Counted from the first letter of the stretch, positions 36,064 through 45,255 are shown. The stretch: 64,000 nucleotides of DNA from Pseudomonas sp. P7548 (GCF_013386585.1 NZ_JACARO010000038.1:213147-277146); one strand, 5' to 3'. Made by a program: numbers and translations. Notes: generated from the sequence alone by a model not told the origin.

Positions 36064-36516
36064 TCAAGGGCGAGCCGATTCCTCGATCTTGAAATGTGCA
36101 CGGGCAGTGGCAATCGGTTCGGCCGGGGTGCTCTGCCAGGCGGTAATCGCCACGTTCGCCACGCGCCGCCCCTGTCGCCATACCTGGCATTTGGCGTAGG
36201 TGTCGCGGGCCTGCCCGGCGCGCAGGTAGTCCAGGGAGAAGTCGATGATTTTCGGCAAGCCAGGCGAGCCGGTGAAGACCAGCAGGTGCAAAGCCGCCGA
36301 CAGCTCCATGAAGCCGGCAATCACGCCACCGTGCAGGGCCGGCAATATGGGGTTACCAATATTGTCCTTGTTGGCTGGCAGGCGGAACAACAACTCATCC
36401 CCTTGACGGGTGCATTCAATGCCGATCAGCTTGGCGTAGGGGATCAGGTTGAGCAGCGCCTCGTAATCACCACGCTCATGGGCCTGCTCGAGGCGGGTCT
36501 TGAACCGGTGTGTCAT
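36064..36516 (-). CDS. PaaI-type hotdog thioesterase, second of a pair
   Basis: 150 residues. The hotdog helix LPALHGGVIAGFMELSA holds the HGG motif and an acidic catalytic residue; KIIDFSLDYLRAGQARDTYAKC is the usual strand pattern. Predicted acyl-CoA or acyl-ACP thioesterase with unknown acyl group. Its start overlaps the stop of the upstream thioesterase gene by four bases (ATGA), so the two proteins may be made in equal amounts and could form a heteromer. Confidence 0.88.
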   Translation of the reverse strand: MTHRFKTRLEQAHERGDYEALLNLIPYAKLIGIECTRQGDELLFRLPANKDNIGNPILPALHGGVIAGFMELSAALHLLVFTGSPGLPKIIDFSLDYLRAGQARDTYAKCQVWRQGRRVANVAITAWQSTPAEPIATARAHFKIEESARP

Positions 36517-36989
36517 GCCTGCGCTCCCTTGATGGCGTTGCCCAGCCCTTGGGTGCCCTTGAGACGTTTGCCCATGCGCATGAACGTGCCCACGACATGG
36601 GCGATGGGCTGCTGCGGGTCATCCTGGTAGGCGAAGCCACGGGTAAAGATCACATCGGTGGTGACTCGGTAACATTGCGCGAAGCCGTAGACCGGCTTGT
36701 GGGGTTCGGCGGGGTGCATGTAGTCGACACGCAGGTCGAGGGTCGGGCATACCTCGAACTCCGGCAGCACGCACAGGGTGGCCATGCCGCAGGCGGTGTC
36801 CATCAAAGAGGTCAGCGCGCCGCCGTGGATCACTCCGGTCTGGGGGTCACCGATGATAGGGGGGCTGTAGGGCAACAGCAGTGTGATGCCCTCCTCACTG
36901 GCCTGATGAACGGTAATGCCCAATACCTGGCAATGGCGCAAGGCCGATACAAAACGCGTCGCACGCTCTAACAGGGGATTTTCAGTCAT
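36513..36989 (-). CDS. PaaI-type hotdog thioesterase, first of a pair
   Basis: 158 residues. GVIHGGALTSLMDTACG gives the HGG motif and catalytic-position Asp; TLDLRVDYMHPAEPHKPV is the typical following strand. Same family as the overlapping downstream gene but clearly diverged, so an old duplication or a two-subunit enzyme. Both lie upstream of htpG on the same strand with a gap of about 90 bases. Confidence 0.88.
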   Translation of the reverse strand: MTENPLLERATRFVSALRHCQVLGITVHQASEEGITLLLPYSPPIIGDPQTGVIHGGALTSLMDTACGMATLCVLPEFEVCPTLDLRVDYMHPAEPHKPVYGFAQCYRVTTDVIFTRGFAYQDDPQQPIAHVVGTFMRMGKRLKGTQGLGNAIKGAQA

Positions 36990-37146
36990 TCTTTTCAGAC
37001 TCTTATTAGTGTTGATCCGCGAATGAGGGGCACAGGCAAAAGTTCCAGCCAGTCAGCGATTTATATATCTATGAAACAAAAGGAACTAATGCCGAACCGC
37101 CATGCTCGAAAGGCCAGTAGATATCTTCAATAAGGAGAAACACCCC

Positions 37147-37398
37147 ATGCGCAAGACTTTAGCTATTTCCATGATGCTCGCCGCTGCCCTCGGTCTCGCT
37201 GCCTGCGACAAGAAATCCGAAGACAAAGCCCAAGACGCCGCCGCACACTCTGAGCAAGCTCAGAAAGACATGGCGAAGGCTCAGGATAAAGTGAACGACG
37301 CTGCGAAAGAAAACGCCGATGCTGCCAAAGCTCAGGCTGAATCGAACGAAGCCGCCGCAAAAGAAGCAGCACCTGCTACCCCTGCCACCGGTTCTTGA
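37147..37398 (+). CDS. Small Ala/Lys/Glu-rich lipoprotein
   Basis: 83 residues. A signal peptide ends in the lipobox LAAC (C20), so the mature protein is lipid-anchored. The remaining 60 residues (KAQDAAAHSEQAQKDMAKAQDK and onward) are highly charged and helical with a heptad-like pattern, ending in a Pro/Thr tail. It resembles Lpp/OprI-like helical lipoproteins in style but lacks their C-terminal Lys. RBS GGAG 9 bases before ATG, and a strong terminator follows, so it is probably a well-expressed single gene. Function unknown. Confidence 0.85.
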   Translation: MRKTLAISMMLAAALGLAACDKKSEDKAQDAAAHSEQAQKDMAKAQDKVNDAAKENADAAKAQAESNEAAAKEAAPATPATGS

Positions 37399-37431
37399 GA
37401 CCGCGGCTTGAAATAGCTTTGTTGCAATAAA

Positions 37432-37459
37432 GAAAGCCCGCTTAGATAGCGGGCTTTTC
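37432..37459. terminator. Intrinsic terminator after the small lipoprotein
   Basis: AAAGCCCGCT, loop TAGAT, AGCGGGCTTTT. It ends the lipoprotein transcript and also faces the end of the convergent DUF599 gene. Confidence 0.88.
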
Positions 37460-37502
37460 TTTGTCTGCCGTTTTTAGTCCGCGCGTTAATACACTGAATG
37501 GA

Positions 37503-38240
37503 TTAAGCAGGCTCTTTGGCGGGCTCGGGCAACGGTGTATCCGTGGGGGTATAGACCATCACCTGCAGTACATCAGAGTGAAACTCACGGCGGTACAGCA
37601 CCAGTACCACCCCGCTGCTCATCAACATGAACAACCAAGGGCTGACAAACCACGCCAGCATGGTCATGCCGAAGTAATAAGAGCGCAGGCCAAAGTTGAA
37701 CTGGTTGGCCGCCATGGAGATCACCCGCGCTGCACGCAGAGCAAATGCATTGCGCTCCTGCTCCGACACATGGCGCTCTCCGATCATGGGCGCCGAGCCG
37801 ACCAACACCGCCGCAAAGTTGTATTGACGCATGCACCAGCTGAACGTGAAGAACGCGTAGACAAACACCAGCGCCAGGCACAGCAGCTTGATTTCCGACA
37901 TGCCCTGGGACGCCTGCTGCACCATGGGAATATCCGCCAACAACGACACCGCCCGCTCGGAAGCGCCGAGGACGGTGAGAATGCCGGCCAGGATGATCAA
38001 GGTGCTGGACGCAAAGAACGACGCGTTGCGCTCCAGATTGCCGATCACACTGGCATCGGCGATACGGTTGTCGCGCAGCAGCATGCGGCGCATCCAGTCT
38101 TCGCGGTACAGGTGCAGCACACTGGCCAGACAGGCCGTGTCCCGGGCTTTCCAGGTGGCATAACGGGTGTAACCGCCCCAGCACAGGGCAAACCAGAAGG
38201 CGGCGAGCAGGTGGATCTGGTTGGTTTCGATGAACGACAT
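37503..38240 (-). CDS. DUF599 inner-membrane protein
   Basis: 245 residues with about four hydrophobic segments (near 8-25, 72-95, 115-135 and 185-215). The family stretches WMRRMLLRDNRIADASVIGNLERNASFFAS and QFNFGLRSYYF are conserved landmarks of DUF599. Function unknown. RBS AAGGA close to ATG. Flanked by a terminator and a REP pair, so it is an isolated gene. Confidence 0.9.
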   Translation of the reverse strand: MSFIETNQIHLLAAFWFALCWGGYTRYATWKARDTACLASVLHLYREDWMRRMLLRDNRIADASVIGNLERNASFFASSTLIILAGILTVLGASERAVSLLADIPMVQQASQGMSEIKLLCLALVFVYAFFTFSWCMRQYNFAAVLVGSAPMIGERHVSEQERNAFALRAARVISMAANQFNFGLRSYYFGMTMLAWFVSPWLFMLMSSGVVLVLYRREFHSDVLQVMVYTPTDTPLPEPAKEPA

Positions 38241-38280
38241 GCGGGTCCTTGTGCGTTACAGGAATGACGAGCACAGCCCT

Positions 38281-38370
38281 TGTGGGAGCAGGCTTGCCTG
38301 CGATAGCGGTGTGTCAGCCACTGAACAGGCTGGCTGATACCCCGCTATCGCAGGCAAGCCAGCTCCCACA
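38281..38370. repeat. REP pair (GGGAGCAGGCTTGCCTGCGATAGCGG type)
   Basis: Left arm TGTGGGAGCAGGCTTGCC, right arm ending in CCAGCTCCCACA, with inner GATAGCGG/CCGCTATC. One arm carries GCA where the other encodes GCT, so the outer pairing has a mismatch. Confidence 0.85.
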
Positions 38371-38444
38371 CTGACCACATTTCAATTTTGGAATGCTGTT
38401 TCGACGCCAGTTCAGGCGAAAAGACACTGCCTGATCCCCATAAA

Positions 38445-38476
38445 AAATGCCCCGTATCGATTGATACGGGGCATTT
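38445..38476. terminator. Intrinsic terminator of the branched-chain amino acid carrier gene
   Basis: A 14-base perfect stem AAATGCCCCGTATC / GATACGGGGCATTT with loop GATT, followed on the minus strand by a T-run. It lies 20 bases past the carrier stop. Confidence 0.9.
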
Positions 38477-38496
38477 CTGTACAGCGTCAAAAGCGT

Positions 38497-39810
38497 TTAA
38501 GCGATCGCTTCGCTGCGCTTGCCCAGCATACGGTCAACCACTACCGCGACAGCCAGGGTCATCACCGAAGGCACCAGCCACGCCAAGCCCTGCTCGCTCA
38601 GCGGCAGGTGCGCCAGTTGCGATGGCATCCAATCCGCCAGGCCTGCGCCCTTAAGCGCATCGATGCAACCAAAGATGAACGACACCAGCATCACCGGGCC
38701 CACGATACGGCCCTGCTCCTGCCAGAAGTCTTTGCAGAAGCTCAGGGCCACCAGCACGATACATGGCGGGTAGATCGCGGTGAGCACCGGGATCGAGAAC
38801 GCAATCAGCTTGGTCAGGCCCAGGTTGGACACGAACAGCGAGAACAGCGCCAGGATCACCACCAGCGCCTTGTAGGACAACGGCAGGATACGGCTGAAGT
38901 ACTCGGCGCAGGCGCAGGTCAGGCCCACCGCCGTCACCAGGCACGCCAGGGAGATCAGCACGGCCAGGAAGCCGCTGCCCAGGGAACCAAAGGTGTGTTG
39001 CACATAGGCGTGCAGCACCGCTGCGCCATTGCTGGCACCGGCGGCAACTGCATGGCTGCCCGAACCGAGGCGGAACAGGCTGATATACACCAGTGCCAGG
39101 CCGACACCGGCGATCAGGCCAGCGATGATGGCGTAGCGAGTAATCAGTTTTGGCGACTCGACGCCCCGGGAGCGGATCGCGTTGACGATCACGATGCCGA
39201 ACACCAGCGCGCCCAGGGTATCCATGGTCAGGTAACCATTGATGAAGCCTTGGGAGAACGGTGCAGCTACGTATTCCGGCGTTGCCACACCCACTTCACC
39301 GGCCGGCAAGGCAAATGCGGCGATACCCAGGATGGCCAGAGCGATGATCTTCAGCGGTGCAAGGAAGCGACCCACGGTGTCCAGCAGTCGGCCCGGGTAC
39401 AGGGACACAAAGAACACCACCAGGAAGTACACCGAGCTGTAGAGGAACAGCGCCAGCGGGCTTTCGCCGGTCAGTGGCGCCAGGCCCACTTCAAAGGATA
39501 CGGTCGCAGTACGCGGGGTAGCGAACAGCGGCCCTACCGCCAGATACGCCGCCGCCGCGAGCAGGCCACCGGCGATCTTGCCGATCGGGCTACTCAACGC
39601 GTCCATGCCGCCACCGACCTTGGCCAGGGCGATCACGGTGACCACCGGCAGGCCCACTGCCGTGATCAAGAAGCCCAGCGCTGCCATCCAGACGTGAGGC
39701 CCGGACTGCAAACCAACGATAGGCGGGAAGATGATGTTGCCGGCGCCCACGAACAGGGCAAACGTCATAAAGCCCAACGCCAGGATATCCTGGCTTTTCA
39801 ACACTTTCAT
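38497..39810 (-). CDS. brnQ: Branched-chain amino acid:cation symporter (LIV-II)
   Basis: 437 residues, about 12 membrane segments. Imports Leu, Ile and Val with Na+ or H+. The N-terminus MKVLKSQDILALGFMTFALFVGAGNIIFPP is the family signature, and the length equals the Pseudomonas BraB/BraZ carriers, so it may be braB or braZ rather than an exact brnQ orthologue. The start at 39810 is preferred by homology although the ribosome site is poor; the frame runs 73 codons further upstream without support. Confidence 0.93.
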   Translation of the reverse strand: MKVLKSQDILALGFMTFALFVGAGNIIFPPIVGLQSGPHVWMAALGFLITAVGLPVVTVIALAKVGGGMDALSSPIGKIAGGLLAAAAYLAVGPLFATPRTATVSFEVGLAPLTGESPLALFLYSSVYFLVVFFVSLYPGRLLDTVGRFLAPLKIIALAILGIAAFALPAGEVGVATPEYVAAPFSQGFINGYLTMDTLGALVFGIVIVNAIRSRGVESPKLITRYAIIAGLIAGVGLALVYISLFRLGSGSHAVAAGASNGAAVLHAYVQHTFGSLGSGFLAVLISLACLVTAVGLTCACAEYFSRILPLSYKALVVILALFSLFVSNLGLTKLIAFSIPVLTAIYPPCIVLVALSFCKDFWQEQGRIVGPVMLVSFIFGCIDALKGAGLADWMPSQLAHLPLSEQGLAWLVPSVMTLAVAVVVDRMLGKRSEAIA

Positions 39811-40053
39811 TTGAGGAAATACCACACTACTGAATCGGAATTTAGAGAGGGATTCCCTATGGATGAGGGAAATGCTGCCGGCCCTTATGGCGGCCGACCG
39901 GTCTAGCGCGTGGCTTCCTTTTGGGATGCGAACGCATAAAGAGGCGGCTAGGTTACAGAAATTGGCTGACGAACGCACTGTTGCGGGGCGAACTGTCCGA
40001 TAAGCGACATCTTCATGTCGCGTTTTCATACCTTATTTGACAACCCGACCCCG

Positions 40054-40143
40054 TGTGGGAGCTGGCTTGCCTGCGATAGCGGTGTGTCATCCAGCATTTT
40101 CGTTGGCTGACGCACCGCTATCGCAGGCAAGCCAGCTCCCACA
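40054..40143. repeat. REP pair (GGGAGCTGGCTTGCCTGCGATAGCGG type)
   Basis: Left arm TGTGGGAGCTGGCTTGCC and an exactly complementary right arm, with GATAGCGGTG/CACCGCTATC inside. It occupies the 433-base gap between the carrier gene and sucD; apart from it and the sucD terminator I see nothing coding in that gap. Confidence 0.87.
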
Positions 40144-40185
40144 GTTGACCGAGTAGACGTCCAACAAATGGGCAAACGCGGAAAG

Positions 40186-40215
40186 CACAAAGGCCACCCG
40201 AAGGTGGCCTTTGTG
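40186..40215. terminator. Terminator of the sdh-suc-lpd gene block
   Basis: A 13-base perfect stem CACAAAGGCCACC / GGTGGCCTTTGTG with a CGAA loop, 28 bases past the sucD stop on the minus strand. The T-run is short. Confidence 0.8.
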
Positions 40216-40243
40216 TTGGTAAAGCGTCAGCTAAGCGCGAGGC

Positions 40244-41125
40244 TTACTTGACAGCCCAACCGGTCAGCTCGGCCAGGGCCTTGCCGATGTCTGCCAGCGA
40301 ACGCACGGTTTTAACGCCTGCGTCTTGCAGAGCAGCGAATTTCTCGTCTGCAGTGCCTTTGCCGCCAGAGATGATTGCGCCAGCATGGCCCATGCGCTTG
40401 CCAGCAGGGGCAGTCACACCAGCGATGTAGGAAACAACCGGCTTGGTCACGTGTGCCTTGATGTAGGCAGCCGCTTCTTCTTCAGCCGAACCGCCGATCT
40501 CACCGATCATCACGATCGCTTCGGTCTTCGGGTCTTCCTGGAACAGCTTCAGGATGTCGATGAAGTTCGAACCTGGGATCGGGTCACCGCCGATGCCGAC
40601 GCAAGTCGACTGACCGAAACCGGCGTCAGTGGTCTGCTTAACAGCTTCGTAGGTCAGGGTGCCGGAACGGGAAACGATACCGACTTTGCCTGGCAAGTGA
40701 ATGTGACCTGGCATGATGCCGATCTTGCATTCGCCTGGAGTGATCACGCCTGGGCAGTTAGGGCCGATCAGGACTACGCCCAGCTCGTCGCACTTAACTT
40801 TAGCGTCCAGCATGTCCAGGGTAGGAATGCCTTCGGTGATGCAAACGATCAGCTTGATGCCGCCGAATGCCGCTTCCAGGATCGAGTCCTTGCAGAAAGG
40901 AGCTGGAACGTAGATCACGCTGGCGGTGGCGCCAGTGGCAGCTACAGCGTCTTTCACGGTGTTGAACACTGGCAGGCCCAGGTGCTCGGTGCCGCCTTTG
41001 CCCGGAGTTACGCCGCCAACCATCTTGGTGCCGTATTCGATGGCTTGCTGGGTGTGGAAACTACCTTGCGAACCGGTAATACCCTGGCAGATAACTTTGG
41101 TGTCTTTATTGATCAGGACGCTCAT
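40244..41125 (-). CDS. sucD: Succinyl-CoA synthetase, alpha subunit
   Basis: 293 residues. With SucC it converts succinyl-CoA to succinate with substrate-level phosphorylation. N-terminal CoA-binding fold (VICQGITGSQGSFHT) and the phosphorylated H247 in GKRMGHAGAIISGG. The start ATG overlaps the sucC stop by one base (TAATG), and the GGAGG inside the end of sucC serves as its ribosome site. Last gene of the block, followed by a terminator. Confidence 0.98.
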   Translation of the reverse strand: MSVLINKDTKVICQGITGSQGSFHTQQAIEYGTKMVGGVTPGKGGTEHLGLPVFNTVKDAVAATGATASVIYVPAPFCKDSILEAAFGGIKLIVCITEGIPTLDMLDAKVKCDELGVVLIGPNCPGVITPGECKIGIMPGHIHLPGKVGIVSRSGTLTYEAVKQTTDAGFGQSTCVGIGGDPIPGSNFIDILKLFQEDPKTEAIVMIGEIGGSAEEEAAAYIKAHVTKPVVSYIAGVTAPAGKRMGHAGAIISGGKGTADEKFAALQDAGVKTVRSLADIGKALAELTGWAVK

Positions 41126-42291
41126 TATTTGCCCTCCGCAGCTTTAACAACTTGTTGAGCAGCGTCGGTCAGGCTGGTAGCCGCGATGATGTTCAAACCG
41201 CTTTCTGCCAGTACTTTAGCGCCCAGTTCAGCATTGTTACCTTCAAGGCGAACAACAACCGGGATTTTAACGCCGACTTCTTTCACTGCACCGATGATGC
41301 CTTCGGCAATCATGTCGCAACGAACGATGCCGCCGAAGATGTTGACCAATACTGCAGCGACGTTGGAGTCGGACAGGATGATCTTGAAGGCTTCGGTCAC
41401 GCGTTCTTTGGTAGCACCACCGCCTACGTCGAGGAAGTTGGCTGGTTTGCCGCCATGCAGGTTGACGATGTCCATGGTACCCATGGCCAGGCCAGCACCG
41501 TTGACCATGCAACCGATGTTACCTTCCAGGGCTACGTAGTTCAGTTCGAACTTGGCAGCGTGCGCTTCGCGCGGATCGTCTTGCGACGGATCGTGGAAAG
41601 TCTTCAGCTTAGGCTGACGGTACATGGCGTTGGCGTCGATGTTGATCTTGGCGTCCAGGCAGTGCAGATCGCCGTCAGCCTTGATCACCAGCGGGTTCAC
41701 TTCCAGCAGGGCCAGATCGTGATCCTGGAACAGTTTGGCCAGACCTACGAAGATCTTGGCGAACTGGGCAACTTGCTTGCCTTCCAGGCCCAGCTGGAAA
41801 GCCAGCTCGCGACCCTGGAATGGCTGAGCGCCAACCAGTGGATCGATGGTGGCTTTCAGAATTTTTTCTGGGGTTTCGTGAGCGATCTTCTCGATGTCCA
41901 CGCCACCTTCGGTGGAAGCCATGAACACGATGCGACGGCTCGAACGGTCAACGACAGCGCCCAGGTACAGCTCTTTAGCGATATCAGTGCACGATTCAAC
42001 CAGGATCTTGGTGACTGGTTGGCCATTGGCATCAGTCTGGTAAGTCACCAGACGCTTGCCCAGCCACTGCTGTGCGAAGGCCTTGGCGTCTTCTTTGCTG
42101 CGAACCAGCTTAACGCCGCCCGCTTTACCGCGACCACCGGCGTGAACCTGGGCTTTGACAACCCATTCAGTGCCGCCGATTTTGTCGCAAGCTTCTGCTG
42201 CTGCTTCCGGGGTGTCTACTGCGTAGCCCTTGGATACTGGCAGGCCGTATTCAGCGAACAGCTGCTTACCCTGATACTCGTGAAGATTCAT
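41125..42291 (-). CDS. sucC: Succinyl-CoA synthetase, beta subunit
   Basis: 388 residues, the standard length. ATP-grasp domain binding ADP/GDP (VVKAQVHAGGRGKAGGVK) and the C-terminal ligase domain (GINLHGGKPANFLDVGGG-type region, IFGGIVRCDMIAEGI). The start MNLHEYQGKQLFAEYGLP at 42291 matches homologues; an in-frame upstream start at 42339 is not supported. Separated from lpd by about 200 bases with strong secondary structure. Confidence 0.98.
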   Translation of the reverse strand: MNLHEYQGKQLFAEYGLPVSKGYAVDTPEAAAEACDKIGGTEWVVKAQVHAGGRGKAGGVKLVRSKEDAKAFAQQWLGKRLVTYQTDANGQPVTKILVESCTDIAKELYLGAVVDRSSRRIVFMASTEGGVDIEKIAHETPEKILKATIDPLVGAQPFQGRELAFQLGLEGKQVAQFAKIFVGLAKLFQDHDLALLEVNPLVIKADGDLHCLDAKINIDANAMYRQPKLKTFHDPSQDDPREAHAAKFELNYVALEGNIGCMVNGAGLAMGTMDIVNLHGGKPANFLDVGGGATKERVTEAFKIILSDSNVAAVLVNIFGGIVRCDMIAEGIIGAVKEVGVKIPVVVRLEGNNAELGAKVLAESGLNIIAATSLTDAAQQVVKAAEGK

Positions 42292-42392
42292 GCTTTTTAC
42301 CGTCTTCGTTAGGTACTGCGCATTCGGCGCTGCGCTCATTATGAGTGCCGCGCCACCTGTGACTGCTGCTTGCGCAACTTGCGGGGCTTAAC

Positions 42393-42466
42393 GCCCGTAA
42401 AGCTGCGCAAGACTGCGTCCAGCGGATATTCCGCGGTGAGTCTTGCGCGCAAGGCTCACGACGGGC
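42393..42466. other. Nested inverted repeat between lpd and sucC
   Basis: GCCCGT (42393-42398) pairs with ACGGGC (42461-42466); inside, GCGCAAGACT (42405-42414) pairs exactly with AGTCTTGCGC (42439-42448); the centre holds CGGATATTCCG. This long hairpin lies in the lpd-sucC gap and may adjust transcript stability or read-through. Confidence 0.55.
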
Positions 42467-42495
42467 AACTCCGCCGTGGTTTCTTATTATCTCGC

Positions 42496-43932
42496 TTAGC
42501 GCTTCTTGCGGTTGGCGATGTGGATGGCGCCGCCATTCACTGCCAACGCAGCTTCGTGCAACGCTTCGGACAGGGTCGGATGGGAGAAGACCATCATGCC
42601 CAGGTCTTCGGCGCTGGTGCCGAATTCCATACCGATAGCGCCTTGCTGAACCAGTTCTGCAGCGCTTGGGCCAATCACGTGGACGCCCAATACGCGGTCA
42701 GTCTTGGCATCAGCGATGACTTTGACAAAACCACCGGTGTCGTTGGCTGCCATGGCACGGCCAGAAGCGGCAAACGGGAAGGTGCCGACGTTAACTTCAA
42801 CGCCTTCAGCTTTCAACTGCTGTTCGTTCTTGCCGACCCATGCAATTTCCGGGTGGGTGTAGATAACCGATGGGATCAGGTCGTAGTTCATCTGGGTTTT
42901 ATGGCCCTTGATGCGCTCGACAACCATGATGCCTTCTTCGGAAGCCTTGTGTGCCAGCATCATGCCGCGCACCACGTCGCCGATGGCGTACACGCCAGGC
43001 ACGGTGGTCGCGCAGTGATCGTCAACGTGCACGTAGCCGCGCTCGTCGAGGGTCACGCCGCTGTCGGCTGCCAGCAGGTCGGTGGTCACTGGACGGCGAC
43101 CAACGGCTACGATCAGCTTGTCGAAAGTGATGGTTTTTTCGCCATCTTTGTCGGTGTAGTTAACAACGACTTCTTCGCCATTCACTTTGGAGCCGGTTAC
43201 GCGCGCGCCCAGCTTGATGTCCAGACCTTGTTTGGTCAGGGTTTTCAAGGCTTCTTTGGACACAGCAGTGTCGGCGGCCAGCAGGAACGTGTCCAGGGCT
43301 TCCAGGACAGTCACTTCGGCACCCAGGCGGGACCATACGGAACCCAGTTCCAGGCCGATCACGCCAGCACCGATCACGCCCAGGCGCTTAGGCACAGCCT
43401 GGAATTCCAGGGCGCCGGTCGAATCAACGATCACGTTGTTGTCGACTGGAGCTGGTGGAATGTCGATTGGGCGCGAACCTGGCGCCAGGATCACGTTTTC
43501 AGCTTCGATGACTTCAACCGAACCGTCTGGCTTGGTGATTTCGATCTTCTTGCCGGCCAGCAGCTTGCCGTGGCCTTGCAGGGAAGTCACACCGTTGGCC
43601 TTGAACAAGGTCGCAACGCCGGAAGTCAGGCCCTTAACAATGTTGGCTTTACGGCCGACCATTGCTGGCACGTCCATGGTCACGCCAGCGTGGTTGATGC
43701 CGTGGATCGCGAAGCCGTCTTGGGCTTCGTGGAATTTCCAGGAGCTGTCCAGCAGCGCCTTGGAAGGAATGCAACCGACGTTCAGGCAGGTACCGCCCAG
43801 TGCCAGTTTGCCTTCCTTGTCGGTGTATTTTTCGATGCAAGCAGTCGAGAGGCCCAGTTGTGCGGCCTTGATGGCGGCAACATAGCCGCCAGGACCTGCA
43901 CCAATCACTACAACGTCAAATTTCTGCGACAT
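42496..43932 (-). CDS. lpd: Dihydrolipoyl dehydrogenase (E3)
   Basis: 478 residues. Reoxidises dihydrolipoamide of the 2-oxoglutarate complex with NAD+. FAD-binding GAGPGG (11-16), redox disulfide C49/C54 in GGTCLNVGCIPSK, NAD-binding GAGVIGLELGS and the C-terminal HPTLSE pair (H451, E456). The start at 43932 has GAGGAA upstream. Its location inside the suc block identifies it as the E3 of the 2-oxoglutarate complex, equivalent to LPD-Glc/lpdG of Pseudomonas. Confidence 0.97.
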   Translation of the reverse strand: MSQKFDVVVIGAGPGGYVAAIKAAQLGLSTACIEKYTDKEGKLALGGTCLNVGCIPSKALLDSSWKFHEAQDGFAIHGINHAGVTMDVPAMVGRKANIVKGLTSGVATLFKANGVTSLQGHGKLLAGKKIEITKPDGSVEVIEAENVILAPGSRPIDIPPAPVDNNVIVDSTGALEFQAVPKRLGVIGAGVIGLELGSVWSRLGAEVTVLEALDTFLLAADTAVSKEALKTLTKQGLDIKLGARVTGSKVNGEEVVVNYTDKDGEKTITFDKLIVAVGRRPVTTDLLAADSGVTLDERGYVHVDDHCATTVPGVYAIGDVVRGMMLAHKASEEGIMVVERIKGHKTQMNYDLIPSVIYTHPEIAWVGKNEQQLKAEGVEVNVGTFPFAASGRAMAANDTGGFVKVIADAKTDRVLGVHVIGPSAAELVQQGAIGMEFGTSAEDLGMMVFSHPTLSEALHEAALAVNGGAIHIANRKKR

Positions 43933-44031
43933 GAAAATAGTTCCTCTATTTAGCAGCAAGCTTTCAAGCCGCAAGCCCAGGGTCAAGCTGCCTTGACTGG
44001 CAGTTTGCCCCAGGGCCTGCAGCTGCTTCTA

Positions 44032-45255
44032 TCAGATATCCAGCAGCAGACGAGCCGGGTCTTCCAGCAGGTTCTTGATGGTCACCAGGAAAGTCACGGC
44101 TTCTTTACCATCGATCAGGCGGTGATCGTAGGACAGCGCCAGGTACATCATCGGACGGATCACGACCTGGCCGTTGATGGCCATAGGACGCTGGATGATG
44201 TTGTGCATGCCCAGGATCGCAGCTTGTGGTGGGTTGACGATCGGCGTCGACATCATCGAACCGAAGGTACCACCGTTGGTGATGGTGAAGGTACCGCCGG
44301 TCATCTCGTCGATGGTCAGCTTGCCGTCACGGGCTTTCTTGCCGAAGGTGGCGATGCCGCCTTCGATTTCAGCCAGGCTCATCAGTTCGGCGTTACGCAG
44401 AACCGGAACCACCAGGCCGCGGTCGCTGGAAACGGCAACGCCGATGTCTGCATAGCCGTGGTAAACGATGTCGTTGCCGTCGATCGAAGCGTTGACTGCC
44501 GGGAAGCGTTTCAGCGCTTCGGTGGCCGCCTTCACGAAGAACGACATGAAGCCCAAACGCACGCCGTTATGGCTCTTCTCAAAGAGATCCTTGTACTTCG
44601 AACGCAACGCCATGACTTCGGTCATGTCGACTTCGTTGAAGGTGGTCAGCATCGCCATGTTCGATTGTGCTTCAACCAGGCGCTTGGCCACGGTGGCACG
44701 TACACGGGTCATCGGAACGCGCTTCTCGGTGCGGTCGCCAGCAGCGAACACAGGCGCAGCGGCAGCCGGGGCAGCAGCCTTGGCAGGTGCAGCAGCTGGA
44801 GCGTTCTTCTTGGCTTCAACAGCAGCAACCACGTCTTCCTTGGTGATGCGACCGTCTTTGCCGGTGCCTTTTACGGAAGCCAGGTTGATGCCGTTCTCTT
44901 CAGCCAACTGACGGGCAGCCGGTGCAGCGATCGGGTCTTCAGCGCCAGCAGCCGGAGCGGCAGCTGGAGCAGCCGCGGCGGCCGGTGCAGCAGCGGCAGG
45001 AGCAGCGGCAGCAGCGCTGCCCTCCTCGATCGAACCCAGAACCTGGTTCGACAGAACGGTAGCGCCTTCTTCGGCAACGATTGCGCCCAGTACGCCGTCA
45101 GCTTCAGCCAACACTTCCAGAACGACTTTGTCGGTCTCGATGTCGACGATCAGGTCGTCACGCTTTACAGCGTCGCCTGGTTTCTTGTGCCAGGTGGCAA
45201 CGGTGCCATCGGCAACCGATTCCGGGAATGACGGGGCTTTGATTTCGATAGCCAT
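44032..45255 (-). CDS. sucB: 2-oxoglutarate dehydrogenase E2, dihydrolipoyl succinyltransferase
   Basis: 407 residues. One lipoyl domain with K43 in VDIETDKVVLEV, an Ala/Pro-rich flexible linker (about 80-105), an E3/E1-binding domain (APAARQLAEENGINLASVKGTG), a second Ala-rich linker and the catalytic domain ending in SYDHRLIDGKEAV (H378, D382). It transfers succinyl groups from lipoate to CoA. Follows sucA by 44 bases; lpd follows about 100 bases later. Confidence 0.98.
   Translation of the reverse strand: MAIEIKAPSFPESVADGTVATWHKKPGDAVKRDDLIVDIETDKVVLEVLAEADGVLGAIVAEEGATVLSNQVLGSIEEGSAAAAAPAAAAPAAAAAPAAAPAAGAEDPIAAPAARQLAEENGINLASVKGTGKDGRITKEDVVAAVEAKKNAPAAAPAKAAAPAAAAPVFAAGDRTEKRVPMTRVRATVAKRLVEAQSNMAMLTTFNEVDMTEVMALRSKYKDLFEKSHNGVRLGFMSFFVKAATEALKRFPAVNASIDGNDIVYHGYADIGVAVSSDRGLVVPVLRNAELMSLAEIEGGIATFGKKARDGKLTIDEMTGGTFTITNGGTFGSMMSTPIVNPPQAAILGMHNIIQRPMAINGQVVIRPMMYLALSYDHRLIDGKEAVTFLVTIKNLLEDPARLLLDI

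Noticed and set aside
38388..38654. Possible small gene near the carrier terminator on the plus strand
   Set aside because: It crosses a perfect intrinsic terminator and the antisense of the carrier gene.
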